A DNA stretch of 39,994 bases from Phycisphaerae bacterium (lineage in GTDB: Bacteria; Planctomycetota; Phycisphaerae; UBA1845; UTPLA1). The notes beneath the pieces are model-generated. The model was not told the origin of the DNA. It made no database searches and was given only the letters and a program-made list of their open reading frames with translations. The translations under genes and the position numbers were made by a program. The number at the start of each line of letters is the position of its first letter. Positions within the stretch are counted from its first letter, which is position 1. Below are positions 6,694 through 15,652 of the stretch, in pieces. The stretch lies in NCBI GenBank assembly GCA_030432035.1, contig JAUIHO010000015.1, positions 1 to 39,994 on the forward strand, in the 5' to 3' direction.

Positions 6694-9690
6694 ATGCAGC
6701 GGACACAACGGATTGCCGCCTTTCTCGCTGGCTGTTGGCTGGCCTTTGGTCCGCTCACCGCCCTCAACGCTCAACCTGGAACCGCCAACGACATTGAGTC
6801 GGTGCAGCCCCTACTGCCGCCGGGCATTTCCGATTTTGATTTGGAGCTGTTCGGCAAGTTCGCCTATCTCTGGCGCAACGCGAGCAACGAACAGGTCGTG
6901 CAGGTCATCGGCAACTTCTCCGGCCGCATGGGTGAATACCGCCTAACCAGCCGCGACGCCGTCATTTGGTTTCGCACGGTCGATTACAAAGGCCAAAAGT
7001 ATCTCGACGCCGACATCTTTCTTTGGCAGGACGCCGAAATCCTGCAACCCGGCGGCACGGTCGAAACCGGTCCCGCACTGGTCGTTACGCTGCGAACCTT
7101 CGGCAAGCCCCTACTGAATATTGATAGTCATTCGCGCGAGTCATCGGCAGATACCGAGTTATACGCCGAAGCCCTTCGCGCTCGCGGTGCCCTCGACGTG
7201 CAACCCGCCCCTGCGGCGACGGTCGCGAAAAACCCGGTGCAACTCAACGCGTCGGTCGATGAGTTGCTTTCCGCCCGGCCCAAGCTGCCCGTGCGGATCT
7301 CTTATCAAGCCGACAACACATACAACGAACCTTACGGTGATTCGTCGGTCTTGCTCATGATCGGCAATGTGTTCATCGCGCGCGGCAGCCCCGCCCAGAG
7401 CGGTGAGTTCATCGAATTGCAAGCCGACGGTGCCGTCGTGTTTCTCCATGCCGGCGCGATCAGCAACCAACTGCCCGGCCTTGTCGATGAATCGCGTGCA
7501 GAGCCGTCGCAACCGCGCGCGGGTCGCGTCGATATCGACGAACCCATCGAGGCGGTCGCCCCTGCCGATGAACCGAAGCTGGTCGAAAAAGATCGTGAAG
7601 ATCAAGTCGCCGGGTCGTATATCTCGGCGGTTTATCTCGAAGGGGATGTCGTCCTACGTCGCGGCGAACGCATGATTCGCGCCCCGCGCATGTATTACGA
7701 CTTCGATAACGACAAGGCGCTGATTCTCGATGCGGTCACGCGCGCCGTCGAGCCGCGCCGCCAACTGCCGGTCTATGTGCGGGCCAAAGAAATCCGCCAG
7801 GTCGATCCTGCGACGTACACCGCCACCGACGCGACTGTCAGCACCAGCGAATTCCACACGCCGCACTTGGCCATCGCCGCCGAGGAATTGACGTTTAAGG
7901 ACAACACGCCGCGCAACGAGGCGGGCGACATCGTCGGCGTACAGGCCGGCACCTACGAAGCCAAAGAAACGCGCGTGATGCTTGACGGCACGCCAATCGC
8001 GTATTGGCCCTATTCGTCGGGCTCGTTTTCCGAAGACACGCAAGGGCTAAAGAGCATCAAGACGGGCTACAACACCGAGTTCGGTGCGTCGATTGAAACC
8101 GAGTGGCGACTGTTCAGCTTGCTCGGTTTGCAAGAGCCCGAAGGTTACAACGCCACGCTACGGCTCGACGGCTTTTCCAACCGCGGCCCGGCGATCGGTA
8201 TCGATGCCGACTATCAGCGCGACGACTATTACGGCTTGGTGCGAACCTACTACATTCGCGACAACGATGCGGATGACCTTGGCGGTATTCGCGGCGATCT
8301 CGACCCCGATACGGAAAATCGCGGCCGGGCACTGATTCGACATCGCCAGTTTCTCGACAAAGGTTGGGAGCTTTCGCTCGAGCATGGTTTCCTTAGCGAT
8401 GAAAACTTCCTCGAATCGTATCAGCGCAACGAATTCGAAAATGCCAAGCTCAATGAAACGCTCGCCCGCCTTTTGAAACGCGAAGAGAACTGGCAATATT
8501 CGATCACGGCCCTTTGGCGCATCAACGAGTTCCAAACCGAAACCGAGCAGTTGCCCGACCAACGCTTTAGCGTCGTCGGTGAACCGCTCGGCGATTACGT
8601 TACGTGGTATAGCGACAATCGTGCGGGCGTGGTGCGCAAGCGCATCGCGGATCGGCGCTACGACTTCTTCCGAGACGGCCTCAGCGAGCGCGACAACACC
8701 GGCTCGGTCTTGCGCGGCCTGTCGCGTCAGGAAGCGCAGTTGCAGGTGCCCGAGATCGGCCCGTTGAAGCTAACGCCCTACTTAGCACTCTCCGGCGAAG
8801 CCCTCGACGATGGGCCTGACTTCACGCGCGGCAGCGGCAGTTTACAACGCCTCTTCTTTAGCTACGGCGTGCACGGCAACATGATCGCCAGCCGGGTGTA
8901 CGACGACGTTCGCTCCGAACTGCTCGACGTCAATCGTCTGCGCCACGTGATCAAAGCCGACTTCACTGCCTTTAACGCACACGCCAATGTCGATCCTTCC
9001 GAACTCACCAACTTCACGCCGGGCGTGGAAGATACCGACGATTTCGGTGGCGTCGTGTTCGGCTTGCGACAGCGTTTCCAAACCAAGCGCGGCCCGGCCG
9101 GCGAGCAACGCACCGTCGATTGGATCACGCTCGACTTGGAAGCGGGTTTCTTTGACGACGCCACGCCGGGCGAAGATACGCACGGTGACTTTATCATGTC
9201 GCGACCGGAAGACAGCATCGCTTCCAGCTTCGTACGCGGTAACTTTATGTACCGCCTCAGCGATTCAACCGTGCTCGCCTACGACGGTGTGTACGACGTG
9301 AACGAAGGCGAGATGGGCACGAGCAACTTCTCGATTGCGGTTGAGCGCGAGCCGCGCTTGTCCTGGTTCCTCGGCTATCGCTATATCAACGCGACCGACA
9401 ACAGCCTGTTGGCCTTCGGTAGCAATTACAAACTTTCTGAGAAGCACACCATCGGCTTCCGCGAAACGTATGACCTCAATGAGGGTCGCAACTTCCAAAC
9501 CAGCGTCGTGTACATCCGCAAGTATCCGCGTTGGTACACGTCGGTTTCATTCGATGTCGATCGCTCGCTCGACGACGTCGGCCTGAACTTCTCCATCTGG
9601 CCGGAAGGCGCCCCCAACCTCGCCCTCGGCTCCAAACGCTTTACCGGCTTGGGTGAAGATGTGGGGCTGGATCTTCGGTCGGGGCTGTAA
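6694..9690 (+). CDS. LptD/OstA-like outer-membrane protein
   Basis: The 998-residue protein starts with a signal peptide (MQRTQRIAAFLAGCWLAFG...LNAQ). The N-terminal half includes an OstA-like beta-jellyroll region (about 305-440). There YISAVYLEGDVVLRRGERMI is followed by RAPRMYYDFDNDKALILDAV, the repeating short beta-strands typical of LptA/LptD. The C-terminal half (about 450-990) is a long run of alternating amphipathic strands rich in aromatic and acidic residues, as expected of a large beta-barrel. LptD inserts lipopolysaccharide or related glycolipid into the outer leaflet of the outer membrane. The size is larger than the roughly 780 residues of E. coli LptD; the first 250 residues are extra and unrecognised. 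The neighbouring exopolysaccharide operon fits an envelope-biogenesis setting. Divergence from classical LptD is high, so the transported lipid is unknown. Confidence 0.7.
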   Translation: MQRTQRIAAFLAGCWLAFGPLTALNAQPGTANDIESVQPLLPPGISDFDLELFGKFAYLWRNASNEQVVQVIGNFSGRMGEYRLTSRDAVIWFRTVDYKGQKYLDADIFLWQDAEILQPGGTVETGPALVVTLRTFGKPLLNIDSHSRESSADTELYAEALRARGALDVQPAPAATVAKNPVQLNASVDELLSARPKLPVRISYQADNTYNEPYGDSSVLLMIGNVFIARGSPAQSGEFIELQADGAVVFLHAGAISNQLPGLVDESRAEPSQPRAGRVDIDEPIEAVAPADEPKLVEKDREDQVAGSYISAVYLEGDVVLRRGERMIRAPRMYYDFDNDKALILDAVTRAVEPRRQLPVYVRAKEIRQVDPATYTATDATVSTSEFHTPHLAIAAEELTFKDNTPRNEAGDIVGVQAGTYEAKETRVMLDGTPIAYWPYSSGSFSEDTQGLKSIKTGYNTEFGASIETEWRLFSLLGLQEPEGYNATLRLDGFSNRGPAIGIDADYQRDDYYGLVRTYYIRDNDADDLGGIRGDLDPDTENRGRALIRHRQFLDKGWELSLEHGFLSDENFLESYQRNEFENAKLNETLARLLKREENWQYSITALWRINEFQTETEQLPDQRFSVVGEPLGDYVTWYSDNRAGVVRKRIADRRYDFFRDGLSERDNTGSVLRGLSRQEAQLQVPEIGPLKLTPYLALSGEALDDGPDFTRGSGSLQRLFFSYGVHGNMIASRVYDDVRSELLDVNRLRHVIKADFTAFNAHANVDPSELTNFTPGVEDTDDFGGVVFGLRQRFQTKRGPAGEQRTVDWITLDLEAGFFDDATPGEDTHGDFIMSRPEDSIASSFVRGNFMYRLSDSTVLAYDGVYDVNEGEMGTSNFSIAVEREPRLSWFLGYRYINATDNSLLAFGSNYKLSEKHTIGFRETYDLNEGRNFQTSVVYIRKYPRWYTSVSFDVDRSLDDVGLNFSIWPEGAPNLALGSKRFTGLGEDVGLDLRSGL

Positions 9691-9778
9691 GCTTGCGGTA
9701 AGGCGCTGTGGCAACGGTTCGCAACCGGTGATTCCGAACGGGTTTGGATAGGCGCAGATTTGCGTATCAACCATTCCG

Positions 9779-9820
9779 CGACGTCTAACGCGCACCGCTC
9801 CCTTACGGGCGCGGCTCTGA
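9779..9820. repeat. Interspersed repeat, family C, copy 1
   Basis: A GC-rich element has the core ACCGCTCCCTTACGGGCGCG followed by GCTCTGA (9794-9820), preceded by GCGACGTCTAACGCGC. A diverged copy with the same order of blocks lies at 23311-23354. CCGC and GCGG at the core ends can pair. I associate ACCGCTCCCTTACGG-type sequences with planctomycete intergenic regions, from memory. The rest of the 9691-9923 gap shows nothing else recognisable. Confidence 0.6.
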
Positions 9821-9923
9821 TACGCGGCGTTACTCTGATTTAAACATCGCGATTTTCATTAAACCAACGACACGAAGAAACGGTCTATCCTGCTTTCACG
9901 AGCGTCGCAGGCAACGTTAAAGA

Positions 9924-10751
9924 TCAATTCGCGGCTGCGTCGTTACCGTCGGCGGGACTCCCCGACTCTTCCACGCCATACGGCGGCAATGTCTTAATGA
10001 GTTTCGCCGGGATGCCGCCCCACACTTCGTTTTCACCCACGACTGTGCCCGGTCGCAAGACTGCACCGCCCATAAGCACGGCACCATTCTTAATTCGGCA
10101 ACCGTGATAGATGATCACGTTGCCACCAATCAAAACATTATCTTCGATCACCGTCTTCTTGATCTCAATCGTGTCGCGCGTTTGGGCATGCGCTGAGATA
10201 ATCGCGCCGTACCCTACGACGACGTTTTTGCCGACTTCGATACCGTACGGGTCGAGATACAGCGGGTCGGTCACATTCGTCGAGCGCGTACGCGGCCCGA
10301 AGATGCGGCTCATCAGAAAGCTCAGCACCGGCAGGTTAGCAACGTGATGCACGAGAAATCCGGGGAACGGCACTTCGTATCGCGCCTTGGTCAGCGCGCC
10401 GATTAGCATCGCCTTGATCAACTCGCCCGGTGGAATTTTGCCCGGCACGATGCGATACGTGCCTTCGCGTGGGCTGGGTATCGGCAAGCGCAGCACGACC
10501 AACGCCAAGATGTAATACACGTTGAAAAAGAAAATCACCCAGACGAACTTATCCACCCACGCCCACGATTCGTACAAGCCGCCGCCGAACAACGCGTGCT
10601 TGGGCCAACCGTCCAGCGCGCTTACTGTCGCCAGCGCCCCCGTCAGCGCAACCACCCACAACCCCAACCGCAATGCGCCGTCGAGCACCAAAAAAGCGCG
10701 CAAGCCATTTCGCGGGTCGGGCAAATTCGGAGGCGTGTTGGTCGTGGACAT
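9924..10751 (-). CDS. Membrane-anchored left-handed beta-helix (hexapeptide repeat) acyltransferase-like protein
   Basis: The start at 10751 (MSTTNTPPNLP) is chosen because AAGGTG lies 7 bases upstream; the same frame is open further upstream but without an SD. The 275-residue protein has two or so hydrophobic N-terminal helices (LGLWVVALTGALATV and FVWVIFFFNVYYILALVVL). Its C-terminus (about 165-260) reads IEVGKNVVVGYGAIISAH...TVIEDNVLIGGNVIIYHGCRI...GAVLMGGAVLRPGTVVGE, a run of [IV]-G-x4 hexapeptide repeats, ending WGGIPAKLIK. That ending is typical of O-acetyltransferases and of the LbH modules of the PglD/colanic acetyltransferase type. Such modules transfer acyl groups to sugars or amino acids. 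The substrate is unknown. A role in envelope glycan decoration is suggested only by the general neighbourhood. Confidence 0.7.
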   Translation of the reverse strand: MSTTNTPPNLPDPRNGLRAFLVLDGALRLGLWVVALTGALATVSALDGWPKHALFGGGLYESWAWVDKFVWVIFFFNVYYILALVVLRLPIPSPREGTYRIVPGKIPPGELIKAMLIGALTKARYEVPFPGFLVHHVANLPVLSFLMSRIFGPRTRSTNVTDPLYLDPYGIEVGKNVVVGYGAIISAHAQTRDTIEIKKTVIEDNVLIGGNVIIYHGCRIKNGAVLMGGAVLRPGTVVGENEVWGGIPAKLIKTLPPYGVEESGSPADGNDAAAN

Positions 10752-10890
10752 GTGGTAGCACCTTTTCGCATATGGAATGCCATATTGCAAAGTCGCGCGA
10801 AGTTGACGGCAACCCATTACAGCGCGACCATGATCAGCCAGACACGCCAACCGTCAACCGCGACGGTTTTGCCAAATATTGAGGTATCCC

Positions 10891-12099
10891 ATGAAAGTGC
10901 TCATTGCCGACAAGTTTGAAGAATCGGGCCAGCAAGGACTCAAAGCCGCCGGTTGCGACGTCGTTTTCGAGCCGACGCTCGCCGACGACGCGTTGACTGC
11001 CGCACTGAAAGATCATCAACCCGCCGTGCTCGTGGTTCGCAGCACCAAGGTCACTGCCGAGATGGTGGCCGCTGCCGATTCGCTCGCGCTCATCCTGCGC
11101 GCGGGCGCGGGTTACAACACAATCGACGTCGCCGCCGCCTCGGCGCGCGGCATCGCCGTAGCCAATTGTCCGGGCAAGAACGCCCTCGCCGTTGCCGAAC
11201 TCACGATGGGATTGATCCTTTCGTTGGATCGCCGTATCGCCGACAACGTCGCCGACTTGCGCGCCGGCAAGTGGGCCAAGAAGGAATATTCAAAGTCGCC
11301 CGGCATTAAGGGCAAGACGCTCGGCGTGCTCGGCACCGGCGAGATCGGTCGCGCCGTGATCAAACGCGCGCAAGCGTTTGAGATGACCGTCGTCGCATGG
11401 AGTCGATCGCTTACACCCGAGCGAGCTAAGGAACTCGGCGTGATCTACGCCGCCAACCCGATCGACGTCGCCAAGCAGGTCGACATCCTCTCCTTACACG
11501 TCGCCGCCGCGCCGGAAACCAAGAACATGATCGACGCCGCCGTGCTCGACGCCATGAATCCGGGTACTTATCTGATCAACACCGCCCGCGCCGACGTCGT
11601 CGATTACGCTGCTTTGGCGACCGCAATCGAGAAGAAGAACCTGCGCGTCGGGCTCGACGTATATCCAAGTGAGCCGTCGTCGGGTGAGGCCGACTTCACG
11701 CCCGACATCCTGAGCGCCGGCGGCGTGATTTACGGCACCCACCATATCGGAGCCTCGACCGATCAGGCGCAGGAAGCCATCGCTGCCGAAGCGGTGCGCG
11801 TCGTATCGACCTATGCCAAAACCGGCGAAGTGTTGAACTGCGTCAACATCGAAACCGCCTCGCCGGCGGAGTGCCAATTGGTCGTGCGACACTACGATAA
11901 GGTCGGTGTTTTAGCGGGCGTCTTAACGCAGCTTCGCGAAGCGCAGATCAGCGTGCAGGAGATGTCCAATACGATCTATCAAGGGTCCAAAGCCGCCGTC
12001 GCCGTGATGCGGCTCGATAAGAAACCCAATCAGGCGTTGATCGATGCCATCGCCGAACGCCGCGAAGAGATTATTCAAGTACAGCTCAAAGCGGTCTGA
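10891..12099 (+). CDS. D-3-phosphoglycerate dehydrogenase-like 2-hydroxyacid dehydrogenase, short form with ACT domain
   Basis: ATG at 10891 has GAGG 6 bases upstream, which rules out the TTG at 10879. The 402 residues form a D-isomer 2-hydroxyacid dehydrogenase with a C-terminal ACT regulatory domain (about 330-402). The dinucleotide fold shows GTGEIG at 149-154. The catalytic triad of the family is present: Arg233 in NTARADVVD, Glu261 in DVYPSEP, and a His (284/285) in THHIGAST. The reaction would be oxidation of 3-phosphoglycerate to 3-phosphohydroxypyruvate, the first step of serine synthesis. At the end of the second beta-strand it reads VVAWSRS instead of the acidic residue (xxD) that binds the NAD ribose, which suggests NADP use. 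It lies 66 bases upstream of a second, long-form paralogue in the same direction, so the two are probably co-transcribed. Confidence 0.82.
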   Translation: MKVLIADKFEESGQQGLKAAGCDVVFEPTLADDALTAALKDHQPAVLVVRSTKVTAEMVAAADSLALILRAGAGYNTIDVAAASARGIAVANCPGKNALAVAELTMGLILSLDRRIADNVADLRAGKWAKKEYSKSPGIKGKTLGVLGTGEIGRAVIKRAQAFEMTVVAWSRSLTPERAKELGVIYAANPIDVAKQVDILSLHVAAAPETKNMIDAAVLDAMNPGTYLINTARADVVDYAALATAIEKKNLRVGLDVYPSEPSSGEADFTPDILSAGGVIYGTHHIGASTDQAQEAIAAEAVRVVSTYAKTGEVLNCVNIETASPAECQLVVRHYDKVGVLAGVLTQLREAQISVQEMSNTIYQGSKAAVAVMRLDKKPNQALIDAIAERREEIIQVQLKAV

Positions 12100-12165
12100 T
12101 GACAAGGGTGGAAGAGCCGGGCACACTGGCTCGCTCAATCGCCGCGCGGTAAGGTTTCGATTCAA

Positions 12166-13812
12166 ATGTCGCCATCGTCAGAACTCGAAACGCCAAACGC
12201 AAACGCCCTCCAAACCAGCATGACCCGCATACTCATTACGGACCCACTGGCCGACGAAGGTCTGGCCACGCTCGAAGCCGCCGAGGGGATCGGCTTCGAC
12301 GTGCGCACCGGCCTTTCACCGGAAGAACTCGCCGCTGCCGTCGGTGATTACGACGGCATGATCATCCGCTCGGGCGTGAAAGTAACTGCCGAGGTGCTCG
12401 CCAACCCCGGCAAGCTACGCGCGATCGCCCGCGCGGGCGTGGGGGTCGATAACGTCGATCTCGATGCTGCCACTGCCGCCGGCGTGTTGGTGATGAACAC
12501 GCCCGACGCCAATACGCTTTCAACCGCCGAACACACGATGGCCATGATGCTCGCGTTGCATCGGCGCATCGCCGCTGCCGACGCGCATGTGCGCGGCGGA
12601 GAATGGAACCGCAAAGCCTTTGTCGGCGAACAGTTGGCGGGTAAGACGCTCGGCATCGTTGGCTTTGGTCGCGTCGGTCGCGCCGTTGCCGAACGAGCAT
12701 TGGCATTCGGCATGCGCGTGCTCGCGTTCGACCCGTTCTTGCGTTCCGACACGGCCATGGACGGTCGCGTGACGGTCATTCGCGATATCAAAGCGCTGCT
12801 ACCCGAGGTGGACGTGTTAACGCTACACGCTGCCATGACCGACGACACAAAGCATTTGATCAATAAAGACACGATCGCCCTCATGCGCGACAGCGCCATG
12901 GTTGTTAACTGCGCCCGCGGCGGTCTCGTGAATGAAGCGGCATTGGCCGACGCGCTGAATAGCGGCAAGCTCGCCGGCGCTGCGCTCGACGTGTTTGATA
13001 ATGAACCGCCCGCAGGCAGCCCGCTGCTTAATTGCGACAAAGCCGTCTTATCGCCGCACTTGGGCGCATCCACGCGGCAAGCACAAACCGCCGTCAGCAC
13101 CGACGCAGTGGCGGCCATGCTCGACTATCTGCAAGCAGGCACGATTCGAAACGCCGTCAACGTCTCCGGCATGCCGCGCGATCTATCGGATCGCGATCGC
13201 GCATGGCTCGACCTGACGGCGCGCATGGCGGCTATGCTCTCCGTGTGGTGTGCCGATGGTATCGACCGCGTGGACGTCACCACGGTCGGTGCCGAACCCT
13301 TGCACAACCTCAGCCGAACGCTGGCATTGCAAGCGCTCGTAGGCATGCTCAACCCGCACGTCGATCAGCGTATCAATCTCGTTAACGCAGGTGCCTACGC
13401 CGAACAGCGCGGTATTGATTTGCGCACGACGACCAACGCCGCGCGCGAAGACTATCCCGATGTCGTGCGCGTCCGCTTTGAACGCGGTAACGAGTCGCAC
13501 GAAATCGAAGGTGCAGCCTTCTCTGGTCAGCGCCTGCGCGTGCTTGGCATCGATGGCTATCGCATGGAAATGACGCCCGATGGTCACCTCGTCATGATCT
13601 TTAACGATGACCGCCCGGGTGTGATTGGCTTGGTCGGCACGACGCTCGCAAACCAAGGCGTGAACATCGCAGATATGTTCCTTTCGCGGCGCGAGCAAAC
13701 GGCACTAATGGTCTGCAAGATCGACGGCGAGATGTCGGATGAAACGCTGACGCAATTGCGCGGAACAGATGCGATTCGATCGGTTCGACTGGTAAATCTG
13801 CCGCCGCTGTAA
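12166..13812 (+). CDS. serA: D-3-phosphoglycerate dehydrogenase, long form (SerA)
   Basis: The protein is 548 residues from the ATG at 12166, which has TAAGG about 11 bases upstream. A start at 12220 (MTRILITDPL) would give 530 residues, closer to the family norm of about 526, but has no SD. Domains in order are substrate-binding, NAD-binding (GFGRVG then VLAFDPF, with the NAD-specific Asp), the remainder of the catalytic domain, an intervening domain (about 340-470) and a C-terminal ACT domain (HLVMIFNDDRPGVIGLVGT). The catalytic residues are visible: Arg in NCARGGLVNE, Glu in DVFDNEPP and His in LSPHLGAST. It catalyses the committed step of serine biosynthesis. The ACT domain normally senses serine. 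It follows the short paralogue directly. Confidence 0.92.
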   Translation: MSPSSELETPNANALQTSMTRILITDPLADEGLATLEAAEGIGFDVRTGLSPEELAAAVGDYDGMIIRSGVKVTAEVLANPGKLRAIARAGVGVDNVDLDAATAAGVLVMNTPDANTLSTAEHTMAMMLALHRRIAAADAHVRGGEWNRKAFVGEQLAGKTLGIVGFGRVGRAVAERALAFGMRVLAFDPFLRSDTAMDGRVTVIRDIKALLPEVDVLTLHAAMTDDTKHLINKDTIALMRDSAMVVNCARGGLVNEAALADALNSGKLAGAALDVFDNEPPAGSPLLNCDKAVLSPHLGASTRQAQTAVSTDAVAAMLDYLQAGTIRNAVNVSGMPRDLSDRDRAWLDLTARMAAMLSVWCADGIDRVDVTTVGAEPLHNLSRTLALQALVGMLNPHVDQRINLVNAGAYAEQRGIDLRTTTNAAREDYPDVVRVRFERGNESHEIEGAAFSGQRLRVLGIDGYRMEMTPDGHLVMIFNDDRPGVIGLVGTTLANQGVNIADMFLSRREQTALMVCKIDGEMSDETLTQLRGTDAIRSVRLVNLPPL

Positions 13813-13974
13813 CGCATCGAGCACCGCTGCAGTGACGAGTGATCGAATCTACGCATCGCCCGATAACACCAACCCATTCGATACAAACCGAACGATCCGA
13901 ATATTCCGACCATCCGGTTGAGTGTAGCGCGCGTCAAACTTTGGCAAATCAGGCAAAACCACCAAGTCTAACCG

Positions 13975-14003
13975 TTGCAATCTCCCTTCCAATTCCCGAT
14001 AAT
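13975..14003 (+). promoter_or_regulatory. Candidate sigma-70 promoter for first PEP-CTERM gene
   Basis: TTGCAA (13975-13980) and GATAAT (13998-14003) are 17 bases apart. The predicted leader of about 65 bases contains a small hairpin (GAAGG/CCTTC) and two G6AA blocks, the second of which serves as the SD for the GTG start at 14076. Confidence 0.5.
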
Positions 14004-14075
14004 CCTTGTCGTCTGAAGGGGGGAATCCTTCAAACATACACTTTGCACCTACAGATATCCTTGGGGGGAAATTCT

Positions 14076-14828
14076 GTGAATCGCTTATTCAAAAGTTGTT
14101 GTTACGCACTCGCTCTAGCTGTCGCATCTAGCGTCAGCGCTGCGAATATCGACTTCACCACGGAAGACGATTTCGTCACGCCGCTCGGTAACGGTCAAAT
14201 CATCGACACCGAGTTCGGCAACGTCTTTACCGTGTCGAGTTCCGGCCCGAATGCTGGCCCCGCGATCTTCGATACCACACCCGGCGTCAACAGTGCCGAC
14301 CCGGATTTGTGGGTCGGTCTCGGTAACGCGATGATTTTGCAGAGCAACGCCGGCAATGACGAGTTCACCTCCGATGGATTGTTCTTCGACACCCCCAACG
14401 ATGACGCAAGCCAGAATAATTTCTTGGTATTCGACTTCCTCGACCCGGTCGAACTCATTTCCGTCGATATCATCGACGTTAACGGCAACGGGCCGGTTAC
14501 CGTCACGATGACGGATAAGAACGGCAGCACGCGTGAGTACTACGCGCCGATGCATTGGACGTACGACATTAGCGAAGGTAGCACGCCGATGGGTGCCCTC
14601 GGTTACGGCACGCTGCTGTTGAATTCGATGATGCCGCAACTTGGCGAAGGTGGCAGCAGCGTCGCACCGCCGACGGATATCAGCGCGTTCGATATCGCTA
14701 GCGTCGTGCAGCTCGAATTTGAATTCGATGGCTCGCAAGCCGTGGACAACATCATGTTCGTCCCCGAACCGGCATCGGCCTTGCTGCTGTGCACCGGTGC
14801 CATCGCGTTGATTCGCCGCCGTCGCTAA
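14076..14828 (+). CDS. Secreted PEP-CTERM sorting domain protein
   Basis: I choose GTG at 14076, preceded by GGGGGGAA about 5 bases upstream, because it places a clean signal peptide at the N-terminus (VNRLFKSCCYALALAVASSVSA). The longer frame from 13839 has no such logic. The mature 225 or so residues are acidic and rich in Asp, Gly and Ser, with beta-strand character (for example DFLDPVELISVDIIDVNGNG), resembling exported lectin-like or carbohydrate-binding folds, but no family is certain. The C-terminus is FVPEPASALLLCTGAIALIRRRR in outline: a VPEP motif, a hydrophobic helix and a terminal arginine cluster. This is the PEP-CTERM signal processed by exosortase, usually in organisms that make exopolysaccharide. 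No exosortase gene lies in this window. Confidence 0.85.
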   Translation: MNRLFKSCCYALALAVASSVSAANIDFTTEDDFVTPLGNGQIIDTEFGNVFTVSSSGPNAGPAIFDTTPGVNSADPDLWVGLGNAMILQSNAGNDEFTSDGLFFDTPNDDASQNNFLVFDFLDPVELISVDIIDVNGNGPVTVTMTDKNGSTREYYAPMHWTYDISEGSTPMGALGYGTLLLNSMMPQLGEGGSSVAPPTDISAFDIASVVQLEFEFDGSQAVDNIMFVPEPASALLLCTGAIALIRRRR

Positions 14829-14850
14829 GTCGAACAAAGACCCGTAAAAC

Positions 14851-14886
14851 AAAAAAAGGCCCGCGTCGTTTTGACGCGGGCTTTTT
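14851..14886. terminator. Bidirectional intrinsic terminator
   Basis: A 9-bp perfect stem (GCCCGCGTC at 14859-14867 with GACGCGGGC at 14873-14881) closes a 5-base loop. It is flanked by A7 on the left and T5 on the right, so it can work on both strands. It lies between the convergent PEP-CTERM gene and the small coiled-coil gene ending at 14900. Confidence 0.9.
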
Positions 14887-14899
14887 CATTTCTTTGTGA

Positions 14900-15439
14900 T
14901 CAATCTTCACTCGCTGCTGGTTCAAGCTGCAGCGTTCGGTTGATCCAGTCTCGCAGTTTCTCGGGCTCGGCGCCTTCCATTTGAATGTACCAGTCCGAAC
15001 CGTAGATGTTTTTGCACAGCTTTTCGAGCATGTCGCTTTTTGTCTTCGTACGAACCAACAACCATAGCGCTTCCTTACGGGCACCGGCCACCCATTCCTC
15101 GGCAGGTTGCAATTCCTTCAACTTCGATCCGATCAGCTTCGGCATTAGCCCGATCTGTGCATCCGAATCGCGAATCGCATCCAGCACCTGATCGGCGAAG
15201 ACCGTCATCTGTTTATCGCGTGCCACATCAGCCGCGCCCGACAAATTTCGCAATTGGCGGATATCGTCGGATAGCACCATCAGCGTTTCGCTGCTGCGCT
15301 TGGTGCGCTCGAGGATGAGCGGCAGGTTCTCGTTCGCCGTCTGCGCCGCCTGCTTCATTTCCAGCCGCACGTCATTGACCATCCACAGCATCGCACCTGA
15401 CACCAATGCCGCCAGCCCTAAACAACTCCATCGAAACAT
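14900..15439 (-). CDS. Small membrane-anchored protein with coiled-coil character, unknown function
   Basis: ATG at 15439 has a strong SD (AAGGAG, 6-base spacing), which rejects the longer frame starting at 15532. The 179-residue product starts MFRWSCLGLAALVSGAMLWMV, an uncleaved N-terminal anchor or signal. A helical, charged region follows (about 25-100; for example ERTKRSSETLMVLSDDIRQL), similar in general style to the MCP-like or DUF-type signalling helices of membrane proteins. Conserved family membership is not recognised. It sits between two PEP-CTERM genes but on the opposite strand, and shares a bidirectional terminator with the first. Confidence 0.75.
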   Translation of the reverse strand: MFRWSCLGLAALVSGAMLWMVNDVRLEMKQAAQTANENLPLILERTKRSSETLMVLSDDIRQLRNLSGAADVARDKQMTVFADQVLDAIRDSDAQIGLMPKLIGSKLKELQPAEEWVAGARKEALWLLVRTKTKSDMLEKLCKNIYGSDWYIQMEGAEPEKLRDWINRTLQLEPAASED

Positions 15440-15577
15440 GACCGTCTCCTTTTGATTGGGCCACTGCGGCCGCCATATCGAACACATCCGCAGGTAAACA
15501 ATACGAGCCCATACCGCTCCGTTCACGCCCATTCTAAAACGTCGCCCATTTTCTCACGCCGTGACCCGCACGTTTCG

Positions 15578-15606
15578 TTGACCTGAAAACCGCACGAACG
15601 TATCCT
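15578..15606 (+). promoter_or_regulatory. Sigma-70 promoter for second PEP-CTERM gene
   Basis: TTGACC (15578-15583) and TATCCT (15601-15606) are spaced 17 bases apart. Start of transcription near 15613 gives a 40-base leader ending in GGGGGAAAG, the SD-like stretch before ATG 15653. Confidence 0.55.
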
Positions 15607-15652
15607 CGCTACCTTCTGAGCAGCATAAACTTAGCCACAACGGGGGAAAGCA

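Noticed and set aside
12348-13118. 256-codon minus-strand ORF
   Set aside because: It lies antisense to serA and is Ser/Ala/Thr-rich, as expected for a mirror of a GC-rich gene.
14115-14852. 245-codon minus-strand ORF
   Set aside because: It is antisense to the PEP-CTERM gene, which has a signal peptide, an SD and a sorting tail.
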